Positions 18,587 through 26,640 of a DNA stretch of 64,000 nucleotides are shown one piece after another. This DNA comes from Virgifigura sp964551315 (GTDB lineage: Bacteria; Pseudomonadota; Alphaproteobacteria; Dongiales; Dongiaceae), in contig CAZKCM010000004.1 of the NCBI GenBank assembly GCA_964551315.1, positions 1-64,000 on the forward strand, in the 5' to 3' direction. The first letter of the stretch is position 1, and every line of letters starts with the position of its first letter. The translations under genes and the position numbers were made by a program. The notes beneath the pieces were generated by a model. That model saw only the letters and a list, made by a program, of their open reading frames with translations, did not search any database and was not told where the DNA came from.

Positions 18587-19356
18587 GCGACGCCCCATCG
18601 CCGCCGCGCCTGCCGCCCTTCTTCCGCCTCGTCGCGTTCGACACCGTCGGCAGCACGAGCGAGGAGGCGCGGCGACTTGCGGCCGACGGCGCCCCCGAGG
18701 GAACCCTGGTCTGGGCTCGCGCGCAGTCGGCGGGGCGCGGACGGCGGGGGCGAAGCTGGAGTTCGCCGCCGGGAAATCTCTATCTGTCGCTGCTCTTGCG
18801 GCCGGACTGCCCGGCAGCGGTGGCACCGCAGCTCGGCTTCGCCACCGCCGTCGGCCTGGGCGAGGCGCTCGACACCTTGCTTCCCGCAGATGCCGAAAGG
18901 CCGCGTTTCAAATGGCCGAACGACGTGCTCGTCGGGGGGCGCAAGATCGCGGGGATCCTGCTGGACGCCTCAACGGGCCCGAACGGACACCTGGACTGGC
19001 TGATCATCGGCGTCGGGGTCAACATCGCGAGCTTTCCCGAAGACACCAGCTACGGCGCAACCAGCCTGCGTGAAGCCGGCGCGGGAGCGGTCAGCGCCGA
19101 CGAGGTGCTGCCGGTCTTCGCCTCTCATTGGCTGCGCCGACTCGAGCGGTGGGGGCGGGAGGGCTTCACTCCCATTCGCCAGGCCTGGCTCGAAAATGCC
19201 CTGGGCCTTGGCGAGGTGATCGAGGTCCGGCTGGAACGGGAGACGCTGACCGGGCGCTTCGTCGAACTCGACGAGACCGGCGCGCTGGTTCTCGACCTGC
19301 CGCGGGTGGGGCATCGTGTCATCGCCGCCGGCGACGTGTCCTATCCGGCCTATTGA
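18583..19356 (+). CDS. birA: Biotin--[acetyl-CoA-carboxylase] ligase
   Basis: 257 aa monofunctional biotin protein ligase that attaches biotin to carboxylase carrier domains. The adenylate-binding loop GRGRRGRSW is at residues 51-59 and KWPNDVLVGGRKIAGIL begins at residue 110. No N-terminal winged helix is present, so unlike E. coli BirA it should not be the biotin-operon repressor. Start overlaps nuoN (ATGA). Confidence 0.95.
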   Translation: MSDAPSPPRLPPFFRLVAFDTVGSTSEEARRLAADGAPEGTLVWARAQSAGRGRRGRSWSSPPGNLYLSLLLRPDCPAAVAPQLGFATAVGLGEALDTLLPADAERPRFKWPNDVLVGGRKIAGILLDASTGPNGHLDWLIIGVGVNIASFPEDTSYGATSLREAGAGAVSADEVLPVFASHWLRRLERWGREGFTPIRQAWLENALGLGEVIEVRLERETLTGRFVELDETGALVLDLPRVGHRVIAAGDVSYPAY

Positions 19357-19370
19357 AGGACGCCGAAGCC

Positions 19371-20171
19371 ATGCTGCTCGCCATCAATTCGGGGAACACC
19401 AATGTTGGCTTCGCCGTCTTCGACGGCAACACCTTGCGCGGCAAGTGGCGGATATCGACGAACGTGCATCGCACCGCCGACGAGTACGCCGTATGGCTCA
19501 CCCAGCTCATGGCCTTGGACGGACTCACGCCGGCCATGATCGACGGCGCCATCATCGGCTCAGTGGTGCCCGAGGCTCTGTTCAGCCTCAAGGCGCTTGT
19601 CCGGCGGTACTTTCGCTGCGATCTCCTGGTCATCGGCGAGAACGGCGAGAGGCTCGGCATCGAGACGACCGTCGACCGGCCGGAGGAGGCAGGCGCCGAC
19701 CGCCTCGTCAATAGCTTCGCCGCCCACCGGATCTATGGCGGGCCGCTTATCGTCGTCGATTTCGGAACGGCGACGACCTTCGACGTCGTCGACGGGCAAG
19801 GGCGCTACGCCGGCGGCGCGATCGCGCCGGGCATCAACCTCTCGCTCGAGGCGCTGTACATGGCGGCCGCCAAGCTGCCGAGCGTGGCAATCCAGGAGCC
19901 GCCCCGGATCATCGGCAAGACGACCGTCGACTGCATGCAGTCGGGGATCTTCTGGGGCTATGTCGGGCTGATCGAGGGGCTTATCGCCCGGATCCGGGCC
20001 GAGTACGGCGCCGAGACACCGGCGGAGGGTCCGATGAAAGTGATTGCAACCGGCGGCCTCGCCCCCTTGTTCTACGGGGCAACCGATGTCATCGAGCGCG
20101 TCGACGAGGATCTGACCCTCCGCGGACTCGCCATGCTCTATCGCGCCAACCGCGACCAGAAGGCGCCATGA
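19371..20171 (+). CDS. coaX: Type III pantothenate kinase
   Basis: 266 aa, first step of coenzyme A synthesis (pantothenate to 4'-phosphopantothenate). ASKHA-fold motifs: N-terminal phosphate loop LLAINSGNTNVGFAVF, substrate region GADRLVNSFAAHRIYG, and DFGTATTFDVVD. The ATG at 19371 gives the family length; the open frame extends upstream into birA but without conservation. The stop overlaps the RNase J gene by four bases. Confidence 0.96.
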   Translation: MLLAINSGNTNVGFAVFDGNTLRGKWRISTNVHRTADEYAVWLTQLMALDGLTPAMIDGAIIGSVVPEALFSLKALVRRYFRCDLLVIGENGERLGIETTVDRPEEAGADRLVNSFAAHRIYGGPLIVVDFGTATTFDVVDGQGRYAGGAIAPGINLSLEALYMAAAKLPSVAIQEPPRIIGKTTVDCMQSGIFWGYVGLIEGLIARIRAEYGAETPAEGPMKVIATGGLAPLFYGATDVIERVDEDLTLRGLAMLYRANRDQKAP

Positions 20172-21829
20172 TCGACCGCCCCTCGGCCGAAGAGCTCTTG
20201 TTCCTACCCCTGGGCGGGGCCGGCGAGATCGGCATGAATCTCAATCTCTACGGCCACGCCGGCAAGTGGCTGATGATCGATCTCGGCATTGCATTCGGCA
20301 ACGAATCGACCCCGGGCATCGACGTGATCATGCCCGACCCCGCCTTCATCGCCGAGCGTCGCGAGGACCTGGCGGGGTTGGTCCTGACCCATGCGCATGA
20401 GGATCACATCGGCGCCGTGCCCTATCTCTGGCCGCGATTGCGCTGCCCGATCTACGCGACGCCCTTCACCGCCTCCGTGCTTCGGCGCAAGCTGGTCGAG
20501 GCCGGGCTGCATCTGGAGGCCGAGATCACCGAAGTGCCGATGTCGGGCCGCTTCGCGGTGGGACCGTTCGAGATCGAGCTCATTACCCTGACCCACTCGA
20601 TCCCGGAACCGAATGCCGTTGTCGTCCGCACGCCGCTCGGCACCGTCCTTCATACCGGCGATTGGAAGCTCGACCCGGAACCCTTGGTCGGCCCGAATGC
20701 GGACGAGGACGCCCTGAGGCGTCTCGGCGAGGAGGGAGTCCTCGCGATGGTTGGGGACTCCACCAACGCGATGGTCGAGGGCGAATCGGGTTCCGAATCC
20801 GAGGTCCGCGACAGCCTGATGGAGCTGGTGGGACGGTTCAAAAACCGCGTCGCCGTAGCCTGTTTCGCCAGCAATGTCGCCCGGCTGGAAACACTCGCCC
20901 ACGTCGCCGCCGCGCATGGCCGGCATCTGGCACTGGTCGGACGCTCGTTCTGGCACGTCAGCCAGGCGGCGCGGGAGAACGGCTATCTCGCCGACCTGCC
21001 GGAATTCGTCACCGAGCACGATGTCGGCTACCTGCCGCGGAACGCGGTGCTGATGGCCTGCACCGGCAGCCAGGGCGAACCGCGCTCGGCGCTTGCCCGC
21101 ATCGCGCGCGGAGAGCATCCGAACGTCGTGCTGGAAAAGGGCGACGCGGTGATCTTCTCCTCGCGGGTAATCCCCGGCAACGAGCGCGCCATTGGCCAGC
21201 TCCAAAACGACCTGGTGCGCCTCGGCGTCGAGATCGTGACGGACCGGGAGTATTTCGTCCACGTCTCCGGCCATCCGGCACGCGACGAGCTCGCCGCCAT
21301 GTACCGCTGGATCCGGCCGAAGATCGCCATACCCGTGCACGGTGAGCTCCGGCATCTCGTGGAGCACGCCGAGTTCGCCCGAAGCCTGCAGGTCAGCGAG
21401 GCGGTGGTCGCGCTGAACGGCTCCCTCGTGCGGCTTGCCCCGGGCCCAGCCGAAATCGTCGGCGAGGTGCCGGCCGGGCGCCTCGGCCTGGATGGCAAGG
21501 CCCTCGTGCCTCTCAACGGCGGCGTGCTGCGCAGCCGGCATCGGACGCTTCGCAACGGCTCGGCCGTGGCGACGCTGGTCGTTGACGGGGAGGGGAGGCT
21601 GCTGGCGGAACCACAGCTCGCGGCGCAGGGGCTGCTCGACCCCGAAGCCGATCAGCCCGCCTATGACGAGACCGTGGCCGCGATCCGAGCCGCACTCGAG
21701 GACCTGCCGGCGGCCGCGCGGCTCGACGATGCGGCGGTCAAGGAGGCGGCGCGGCTGGCGGTCCGCCGCACGCTCCACGCGATCCGCGGCAAGAAACCCG
21801 TGACCGAGGTCCATCTCGTCCGGATCTGA
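20168..21829 (+). CDS. rnj: Ribonuclease J
   Basis: 553 aa metallo-beta-lactamase / beta-CASP ribonuclease with endo- and 5'-exonuclease activity, acting in RNA maturation and decay. The zinc-binding signature THAHEDHIGAVPYL holds HxHxDH at residues 75-80. Later motifs are LHTGDWKLDP, GDSTNAMVEG, CTGSQGEP and the C-terminal-side VSGHPARDEL. Alphaproteobacteria keep RNase J in just this place after coaX. Overlaps coaX by ATGA. Confidence 0.96.
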   Translation: MIDRPSAEELLFLPLGGAGEIGMNLNLYGHAGKWLMIDLGIAFGNESTPGIDVIMPDPAFIAERREDLAGLVLTHAHEDHIGAVPYLWPRLRCPIYATPFTASVLRRKLVEAGLHLEAEITEVPMSGRFAVGPFEIELITLTHSIPEPNAVVVRTPLGTVLHTGDWKLDPEPLVGPNADEDALRRLGEEGVLAMVGDSTNAMVEGESGSESEVRDSLMELVGRFKNRVAVACFASNVARLETLAHVAAAHGRHLALVGRSFWHVSQAARENGYLADLPEFVTEHDVGYLPRNAVLMACTGSQGEPRSALARIARGEHPNVVLEKGDAVIFSSRVIPGNERAIGQLQNDLVRLGVEIVTDREYFVHVSGHPARDELAAMYRWIRPKIAIPVHGELRHLVEHAEFARSLQVSEAVVALNGSLVRLAPGPAEIVGEVPAGRLGLDGKALVPLNGGVLRSRHRTLRNGSAVATLVVDGEGRLLAEPQLAAQGLLDPEADQPAYDETVAAIRAALEDLPAAARLDDAAVKEAARLAVRRTLHAIRGKKPVTEVHLVRI

Positions 21830-21923
21830 GGCGGGCCACACATCACGGCGACCCGCCCCTTGCATGCCCCGCCGTCTGCCGGCATCCTGACCCGGTTCCG
21901 CGAACCCCGATGAAACCTGCGCC

Positions 21924-22328
21924 ATGATCGGTAAACTCAACCACGTCGCCATCGCCGTGCCCGACCTCCGGGCGGCCGCGGCGCTCTACGCGAACACCCT
22001 GGGCGCCACCGTGTCCGAGCCCGTCGACCAGCCCGCGCACGGCGTCACGGTGGTCTTCGTCGATCTGCCGAACACCAAGATCGAGCTCCTGCATCCGCTG
22101 GGCGAAGGGTCGCCGATCGCCGGGTTCCTCGAGCGGAACCCCGCAGGCGGCATTCACCACATCTGCTACGAGGTCGACGACATTCTGGCGGCGCGCGACC
22201 GCCTGAAGGCGAGCGGGGCACGGGTGCTCGGAGACGGGGAACCGAAGATCGGCGCGCACGACAAGCCGGTGCTGTTCCTCCATCCGAAGGACTTCTGCGG
22301 AACCCTGATCGAGTTGGAGCAGGCCTGA
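21924..22328 (+). CDS. mce: Methylmalonyl-CoA epimerase
   Basis: 134 aa vicinal-oxygen-chelate protein that interconverts the two methylmalonyl-CoA epimers in propionate metabolism. Visible: the N-terminal metal His in KLNHVAIAVPDL, VELLHPLGEGSPIAGFL-type middle (here IELLHPLGEGSPIAGFL), GGIHHICYEVDD with the second His, and a terminal acidic ligand in GTLIELEQ. Separated from rnj by 94 bp. Confidence 0.93.
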   Translation: MIGKLNHVAIAVPDLRAAAALYANTLGATVSEPVDQPAHGVTVVFVDLPNTKIELLHPLGEGSPIAGFLERNPAGGIHHICYEVDDILAARDRLKASGARVLGDGEPKIGAHDKPVLFLHPKDFCGTLIELEQA

Positions 22329-22337
22329 ATTCTTCCG

Positions 22338-22574
22338 ATGGACTGGTTTTCGGGCATCCTCGTCTATTTCCTGATCTGGTGGGTCGTGCTGTTCGCCGTT
22401 CTGCCCTGGGGCGTGCGCATACCGGACGAACCGGAGCCCGGTCACGCCGCCGGTGCCCCCAGCAACCCGCGGTTGTGGCTCAAGGCCCTGGTGACAACGA
22501 TCGTATCGCTGGTGATCTGGCTCGCAGTGTATTTCATGATGGAGTCAGGCTGGATCAGCCTGAGGCCCGCATGA
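22338..22574 (+). CDS. DUF1467 family membrane protein
   Basis: 78 aa with two membrane helices (about residues 4-24 and 48-70) separated by a short loop containing LPWGVRIPDEPEPGHAAGAP. This small family is found in alphaproteobacteria and usually lies between mce and proS. Here proS is almost 10 kb further on. Function unknown. Only 9 bp after mce. Confidence 0.88.
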   Translation: MDWFSGILVYFLIWWVVLFAVLPWGVRIPDEPEPGHAAGAPSNPRLWLKALVTTIVSLVIWLAVYFMMESGWISLRPA

Positions 22575-23149
22575 GCGACGCCGCCGCGCCGCCGGTCGTA
22601 CAGGCCTACTGCGATGTCGCGCCGGGCCACCCCTGGCACGGTCCCTATCACGACGAGGAGTATGGCTTTCCGGTCACCGACGACAACGTTCTCTTTGAGC
22701 GTCTGGTCCTCGAGATCAACCAGGCCGGCCTGAGCTGGCTTACGGTCCTGAAAAAACGCGCGGCCTTCCGCGCGGCGTTCCATGACTTCGATATCGACCG
22801 GGTCGCCGCCTTCGACGAGCGCGACCGGGCGCGGCTGCTCGCGGATGCCGGCATCATCCGCAACCGGCTCAAGATCAACGCCGCGATCGAGAACGCCCGG
22901 CGGATCCAGAGGCTGCGCGAAACCCACGGGTCCTTCGCCGGATGGCTCGCGGACCATCACCCGCGATCGCAGCCCGACTGGGTCAAGCTGTTCCGGAAGA
23001 CCTTCCTGTTCACCGGCGGCGAGATCGTGGGCGAGTTCCTGATGAGCATCGGCTATCTGCCGGGCACGCATAAACCGACCTGCCCGGTGTATCACCGGAT
23101 CGCGGCCCTGAACCCGCCCTGGATGGCAGCCGACGGCGCCGCGAAATAG
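22571..23149 (+). CDS. tag: DNA-3-methyladenine glycosylase I
   Basis: 192 aa helix-hairpin-helix DNA glycosylase that removes 3-methyladenine from alkylated DNA. Matches Tag in order: YCDV with a zinc Cys, PYHDEEYGFPVTDD, EINQAGLSWLTVLKKRAAFR, FLMSIGYLPGTH and a final H-x3-C (HKPTC) completing the zinc site. ATG overlaps the DUF1467 stop (ATGA), so the two are translationally coupled. It is the first gene of the segment that separates DUF1467 from proS. Confidence 0.93.
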   Translation: MSDAAAPPVVQAYCDVAPGHPWHGPYHDEEYGFPVTDDNVLFERLVLEINQAGLSWLTVLKKRAAFRAAFHDFDIDRVAAFDERDRARLLADAGIIRNRLKINAAIENARRIQRLRETHGSFAGWLADHHPRSQPDWVKLFRKTFLFTGGEIVGEFLMSIGYLPGTHKPTCPVYHRIAALNPPWMAADGAAK

Positions 23150-23153
23150 CGGG

Positions 23154-23176
23154 GCGCGGCCATCACCTGGCCGCGC
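23154..23176. terminator. GC-rich hairpin after tag
   Basis: Nine-base-pair stem 23154-23162 / 23168-23176 with loop TCACC, five bases past the tag stop. No T-run. It sits between the converging tag (+) and small-protein gene (-), so it could act on both strands. Confidence 0.5.
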
Positions 23177-23248
23177 GCGGACGTTGGCAGATCAACGATC
23201 ACACCCATGTATCGCCGGTGCCGTCGCCGAGCGCGCCCGTCTCCCCGC

Positions 23249-23443
23249 TCAGTGTCCAAGCAACAGGCGATACTGTTGCAAGGTGAGCGAATGAAGGACC
23301 AGGGTCAGGCTCCCGGTCAGCCTGTAATGCGTGCCGGCCGAGACGGTCTCCAACTGAACCGCCGTCAGCTTCTTGGGCGCGGCCTGGACGGGCCCGATGC
23401 CAAGCATGCCGGCCGCAATGAGCGCGATCGCGAGCTTCTTCAT
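23249..23443 (-). CDS. Small exported protein with LTAVQLETVSAG leader motif (substrate candidate 1)
   Basis: 64 aa, not a recognised family. Sec signal peptide MKKLAIALIAAGMLGIGPVQA (residues 1-21), then APKK and the motif LTAVQLETVSAG at residues 26-37, then a 27-residue remainder rich in Leu, Thr and His. The motif is the same type as in three other small proteins within 4 kb. It has double-glycine-leader spacing: Leu at -12, Gln at -8, Leu at -7, Val at -4, Ala-Gly at -2/-1. A strong ribosome site GGGAGGAGG precedes the ATG. It is downstream of, and on the same strand as, the C39 peptidase and beta-barrel genes, 173 bp after the latter. Role as a substrate of that pair is inferred. Confidence 0.75.
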   Translation of the reverse strand: MKKLAIALIAAGMLGIGPVQAAPKKLTAVQLETVSAGTHYRLTGSLTLVLHSLTLQQYRLLLGH

Positions 23444-23616
23444 TGTCGCCTCCTCCCTGGAGTGCGTTTGCGGGCGACCCGGCGAACCGCACCGGACCCG
23501 GCGGGGCCCGCACTATCCTGAACTGTCCCTGCCTCCGCGCCTGCAAGCTGGCCATTCGTTTCTCTGGCAGGGGGCCTTGAACCGGCCGGAATTCGCCTTG
23601 GCCGTCGGTTCGCCCG

Positions 23617-24804
23617 TCACAGAAAGGGCAGGTTGAACCGGATCGGCAACGACAGCTCGATCTGGAAGTCCGGCGCGTCCTCCGTAACGCCGATTTCCGC
23701 GGAAAGATCAAACAGAACCCGCGGCGAAAGCACCGACGAAACGCCGAATTCGAACGAACTCGAAACCTGATCGCTGCCCGGGATTTCGTCGCCGAAGGCT
23801 TCGACCTTGTCGGCAAAGGTCTGCAGAAGAAAGAAGCGCAGAGACGTTTCCGGGCTGACTGCCAGGACGGTTCCAAGCGAAAGGCCGATTTCCGGGCCTG
23901 GCTGTATGTCGTCGTGCTCGAAGGCGTACTGGTAGGACACACCGCCGACCCAGACGAGCGGGTCGATGCGTTTCACCGCGGTCAAGGTGCCTTGAAGCTC
24001 GTGAAAGCCGGTGCCGACGCCGTCGTTGCCGCCGCCCGTCCTCGTGTTCCAGTTCACGTTGCCGAACAGGTCCGGTCGCCAGCCGCTCTCGCGGAGCAAG
24101 GTCTTGGTGAAGCCAAGCTCGATGTCGCCGAACCCGGTGTTGCTCTCCGACTCTTCGTCGATCTCAGCGAAGCCGACGCTCGTCACCGTCTCATCTTCGA
24201 TGAAGGAATACGGGATCTCGATTTCCAGCTGCGAGTCGAAGGGAAGGCCGAAGCGCAGATCCACCTTGGCATCGACCGTGTTGCGACGAAACTCCTCCTC
24301 CCCGACGAAGCCGTTGACCACCGTCGGGGTGTCGCGCTCGTCACGGATGTAGCTCAGGCTCGGCTCGACCTCGAGCTCGCCGAACGGCAGCAGCAGCGCG
24401 CCTTCGCGCACCAGCGTCCGTTCGAGGGCGCGGGTCGCCGCTTCCTCGTCGACCTCGAACGTGCCGGGCGCCGATGGGGGAGGGGTGTCGCCCTGGGCCA
24501 GCGCGGCTCCTTCCGGCTCCGGTTCGGATTCCGCCCACTCCGCCGGTTCGCCAAGCGCCGCGGGGACCGCCGATGCGGGAGCGGCGCTGCCCGCACCAAC
24601 CCGCGATTCCAGTTCCAGAACGCGCCGCAGCAAGTCGGCGATTATGGCGTCGCGCTGATCGAGCTGCCGCTGCAAGTCGGCGGCGGTCAGCGCGTCCGGA
24701 GCCGTCTGCGCGCGGCCGGACTCGAGGAGGATGGTAAGGACAGCGATCGCCGCAACGGGCGCGACGAGGATACGGCCGACGCTCAAGAAACGCGAGAGTT
24801 CCAT
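23617..24804 (-). CDS. Outer-membrane beta-barrel protein with N-terminal coiled coil, FapF-like architecture
   Basis: 395 aa. Signal peptide about residues 1-33; a predicted coiled coil LQRQLDQRDAIIADLLRRVL and onward (about 39-69); a Pro/Glu/Ala-rich flexible linker (70-117); a short helix EEAATRALERTLVREGALL (about 120-138); then a long region of alternating polar/hydrophobic strands with Asp/Glu/Asn turns ending IRFNLPFL, typical of an outer-membrane barrel. It would usually be labelled a generic transporter or MetA-pathway-like protein. FapF of Pseudomonas has this same order: trimeric coiled coil, disordered linker, plug helix, barrel. The ATG at 24804 with GAGGTGG upstream is 34 bp after the C39 peptidase stop; the open frame extends 50 codons further but would lose the signal peptide. 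Pore function is inferred. Confidence 0.72.
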   Translation of the reverse strand: MELSRFLSVGRILVAPVAAIAVLTILLESGRAQTAPDALTAADLQRQLDQRDAIIADLLRRVLELESRVGAGSAAPASAVPAALGEPAEWAESEPEPEGAALAQGDTPPPSAPGTFEVDEEAATRALERTLVREGALLLPFGELEVEPSLSYIRDERDTPTVVNGFVGEEEFRRNTVDAKVDLRFGLPFDSQLEIEIPYSFIEDETVTSVGFAEIDEESESNTGFGDIELGFTKTLLRESGWRPDLFGNVNWNTRTGGGNDGVGTGFHELQGTLTAVKRIDPLVWVGGVSYQYAFEHDDIQPGPEIGLSLGTVLAVSPETSLRFFLLQTFADKVEAFGDEIPGSDQVSSSFEFGVSSVLSPRVLFDLSAEIGVTEDAPDFQIELSLPIRFNLPFL

Positions 24805-24838
24805 GCCACCTCGCTGACCTTGCTGCGGCGTGGGCCCA

Positions 24839-25579
24839 TCAGCCCGGGCCGGAAAACGGCACGACGGAGCGGAGAAGGGCATCCGATGGCCGCATGAGAT
24901 CGGTTCGTTTCGGCGAAAGGCGATTCGGCAGTTGCGTGCCGTCGCGTGTGGCAATCACGAACCCCACTTTTCCAAGCTCGGGAAAGGTCAGCCACGCGCG
25001 CTCGAACCGGTCCACGCGCATCACGCGGTTGCCGTAGGCAGGATCGGCCAGCACGACTCGACCCCCTCGGATCCCGCGAAAGACAACGAAGTGGTTGTAG
25101 CCGAAGACGCTGACCGGAACGAGGATGGGCGCGAGCTCTATTAGGTCGGCGAGCTCAAGCTGGCCGTAACCGATCCCTTCATACCCACGCCCATCGACAT
25201 AGCGCTTCAGGTCGGCGAGAGAGAACCCCTGACGGTACCGGACGAGATCCGGATTCTCGATGTACTCCTTACGGCGGATCAGTTCCCGTGCGATCTCCCG
25301 CTCCGGCACGGGATCGCCATACTGGTAGGTCAGGATCGTGGCCAGCGCCGCGGCGCCGCAGCTCAGGTCGAAGTTCTGCATGACGACGCCTTCCTGCCGT
25401 ATCTCGATCATCGACCGGACCGGCCTGGTCGCGTCCGCGCCAGCGCTATGGATGGGGGCGGCAATAGCAAGGCCCAACAGGATGGCGGCTGCGAGGCAAG
25501 GTCTGATTGCCGCGTCGTCCCGGTCCGCCGCGGTCGATCGCTGGGCGGAGTGGTTCGGCGTCGCGGTATGGCTAGACAT
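24839..25579 (-). CDS. Periplasmic C39-family cysteine peptidase, FapD-like
   Basis: 246 aa. The N-terminal hydrophobic segment CLAAAILLGLAIAAPIHSAG (residues 28-47) is a signal peptide or anchor. The peptidase domain has Gln68 (oxyanion), Cys74 in QNFDLSCGAAALATIL, His163 in YNHFVVFRGI and Asp179 in VVLADPAYGN, the full C39 triad. There is no ABC-transporter or membrane-transporter domain, so it is not a bacteriocin exporter; standalone exported C39 proteins of this type include FapD. Start at ATG 25579 with GGCGGA upstream; longer frames to 25660 have no ribosome site. It sits between two small leader-bearing genes and the coiled-coil barrel gene, which suggests it removes their leaders. 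The domain is certain, the role inferred. Confidence 0.85.
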   Translation of the reverse strand: MSSHTATPNHSAQRSTAADRDDAAIRPCLAAAILLGLAIAAPIHSAGADATRPVRSMIEIRQEGVVMQNFDLSCGAAALATILTYQYGDPVPEREIARELIRRKEYIENPDLVRYRQGFSLADLKRYVDGRGYEGIGYGQLELADLIELAPILVPVSVFGYNHFVVFRGIRGGRVVLADPAYGNRVMRVDRFERAWLTFPELGKVGFVIATRDGTQLPNRLSPKRTDLMRPSDALLRSVVPFSGPG

Positions 25580-25611
25580 CAATTCTTGTTCCGCCAGAAC
25601 AATCAACACCA

Positions 25612-25647
25612 TCGGCGGGCATCGATTGAGAAACGGACGCCCGCCGA
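25612..25647 (-). promoter_or_regulatory. Inverted repeat in the leader of the C39 peptidase gene
   Basis: Nine-base-pair stem 25612-25620 / 25639-25647 around an 18-base AT-richer loop, 33 bp before the peptidase start and 57 bp past the stop of the preceding small gene. No T-run; could be a processed intergenic hairpin or an operator. Confidence 0.4.
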
Positions 25648-25703
25648 CGGCTCCAATCACTTCAGCCGATTAGGCTGACGACGAACAGAGAATTGGTCGA
25701 GGC

Positions 25704-25964
25704 TTAGTCGTTGTCGATTCTTTGCTCGACTTTGGACTCGTTCTTGGCCACCGCGATGGCAACCGCCTTGCCAAACTTGGCTTCCGCCAGAGCGGTCGCG
25801 GTAGCGGATTGCTTCACCAGGGCAATTTGGACATTGATGTTACCGAAGCGCCATCCGCCGGCGGTAACGCTGTCCATCTGGGAGCTGGTGAGTTGCAGAG
25901 GCTCGGCAACGGCAAACGAGCTCATGCTCAGGACGGTCACGGCTGCAAGCAGAATCCGTTTCAT
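25704..25964 (-). CDS. Small exported protein with LTSSQMDSVTAG leader motif (substrate candidate 2)
   Basis: 86 aa from the ATG at 25964 (AAGGGA 8 bases upstream; an in-frame ATG three codons earlier lacks one). Signal peptide MKRILLAAVTVLSMSSFAVA (1-20), EPLQ, then LTSSQMDSVTAGG with the motif at residues 25-36. The predicted mature part, about 50 residues, starts GWRFGNINVQIALVKQ and is rich in Ala, Lys, Val, Asn and Gln. Immediately upstream of the C39 peptidase gene on the same strand. Its 5' region shares a 56-bp block with substrate candidate 3. Function unknown. Confidence 0.78.
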   Translation of the reverse strand: MKRILLAAVTVLSMSSFAVAEPLQLTSSQMDSVTAGGWRFGNINVQIALVKQSATATALAEAKFGKAVAIAVAKNESKVEQRIDND

Positions 25965-26005
25965 AGCTAGCATCCCTTCTTGGCTATAGCTGGCCTTCTT
26001 GGCTT

Positions 26006-26062
26006 TAGCTACTCGCGTCGAGAGCGCCCCCCGACGACAGCGAAGGGAACCGGTATAGCCCC
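26006..26062 (-). promoter_or_regulatory. Conserved upstream block, copy A
   Basis: Block of 57 bp starting 42 bp before the ATG of substrate candidate 2, nearly repeated at 26585-26640. Core on the + strand: CGACGACAGCGAAGGGA preceded by a run of C. A hand alignment gives about 49 of 57 positions identical. Likely carries a shared promoter, operator or structured leader; no known factor site recognised. Confidence 0.6.
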
Positions 26063-26123
26063 GTATCTTCCGGGTACCGAAGCTGCCGCTTCCGTAGGGT
26101 GGGCAATATACGCCCGGTAAGGT

Positions 26124-26543
26124 TCAGTGTAAACCCAGAATCTTTACCGTACGCGCAGCACCCAACCTCTTCCATTTGTCCTGAAATCGGGCCTGAAGTC
26201 GGTCCCGAATCTTGACCCAAAAGTGGTCTTGAAGGCGGGCTTGAAGTCGCGCGTGAAGTCGGGCGAGGGCAGAATTAAGTTTCGATTTATGCGCCTTAAG
26301 CGCCCTGGCGTGTTTCGAGTTAGGCGCTTTAGGCGTCTTGGCGTGTTTCGAGACGTTTTTCTTTACGACAACCCTGTTGCCCTTTTCTTTCACGCTCACG
26401 AAGGTGTTGGCGGTGATGCTGGCCATCGTTCCGGCGGCCGTGACGCCGTCCATCTGGTCGGCGTTGAGCCGAGCCGGCTCGGCAAAGGCGGCCGAGCCCA
26501 TGCCGACGACAATGACGGCGGCACCAAGAATCATCGTCTTCAT
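26124..26543 (-). CDS. Small exported basic protein with LNADQMDGVTAA leader motif (substrate candidate 3)
   Basis: 139 aa from the ATG at 26543, preceded by GGAAGGGA. Signal peptide about residues 1-21 (MKTMILGAAVIVVGMGSAAFA), EPAR, then LNADQMDGVTAAG with the motif at 26-37; the last motif residue is Ala where the other copies have Gly. The remainder is very basic: a Lys/Ala/His-rich part (SKHAKTPKAPNSKHARALKA) followed by repeated R-L-Q/H-A and RLQARFQD units. These are encoded by imperfect 12-base repeats of the type CGACTTCARGCC at roughly 26165-26270. Base composition is visibly less GC-rich than the backbone. Its upstream region is paralogous to that of candidate 2. No known family. 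Confidence 0.7.
   Translation of the reverse strand: MKTMILGAAVIVVGMGSAAFAEPARLNADQMDGVTAAGTMASITANTFVSVKEKGNRVVVKKNVSKHAKTPKAPNSKHARALKAHKSKLNSALARLHARLQARLQDHFWVKIRDRLQARFQDKWKRLGAARTVKILGLH
26165..26275 (-). repeat. Imperfect 12-base coding repeats (RLQA/RLHA/RFQD units)
   Basis: Six related 12-base units encode RLHA, RLQA, RLQD, then after a short interruption RLQA and RFQD. They lie inside substrate candidate 3. Suggests expansion by replication slippage of a short amphipathic, arginine-rich unit. Confidence 0.55.
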
Positions 26544-26584
26544 TGGTTGCGTCCCTTCCAAGCTTAGCTGGCGGAGCCAGCTCC

Positions 26585-26640
26585 TAGCTGCTCAAGTCGA
26601 GTGCGCCCCCGACGACAGCGAAGGGATCCGGTGTGGCCCC
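26585..26640 (-). promoter_or_regulatory. Conserved upstream block, copy B
   Basis: Second copy of the block at 26006-26062, at 42 bp before the ATG of substrate candidate 3, the same distance as copy A from its gene. The spacer between block and ATG also retains scattered identity (TCCCTTC ribosome-site complement, TAGCTGG), so gene and control region were probably duplicated together. Confidence 0.6.

Noticed and set aside
23249..26543. Reading the cluster as a classical bacteriocin/microcin locus
   Set aside because: The C39 peptidase has no ABC transporter fusion and there is no immunity or membrane-fusion gene; the small proteins carry full Sec signal peptides. An exported-processing pathway fits better, though antimicrobial activity of the products is not excluded.
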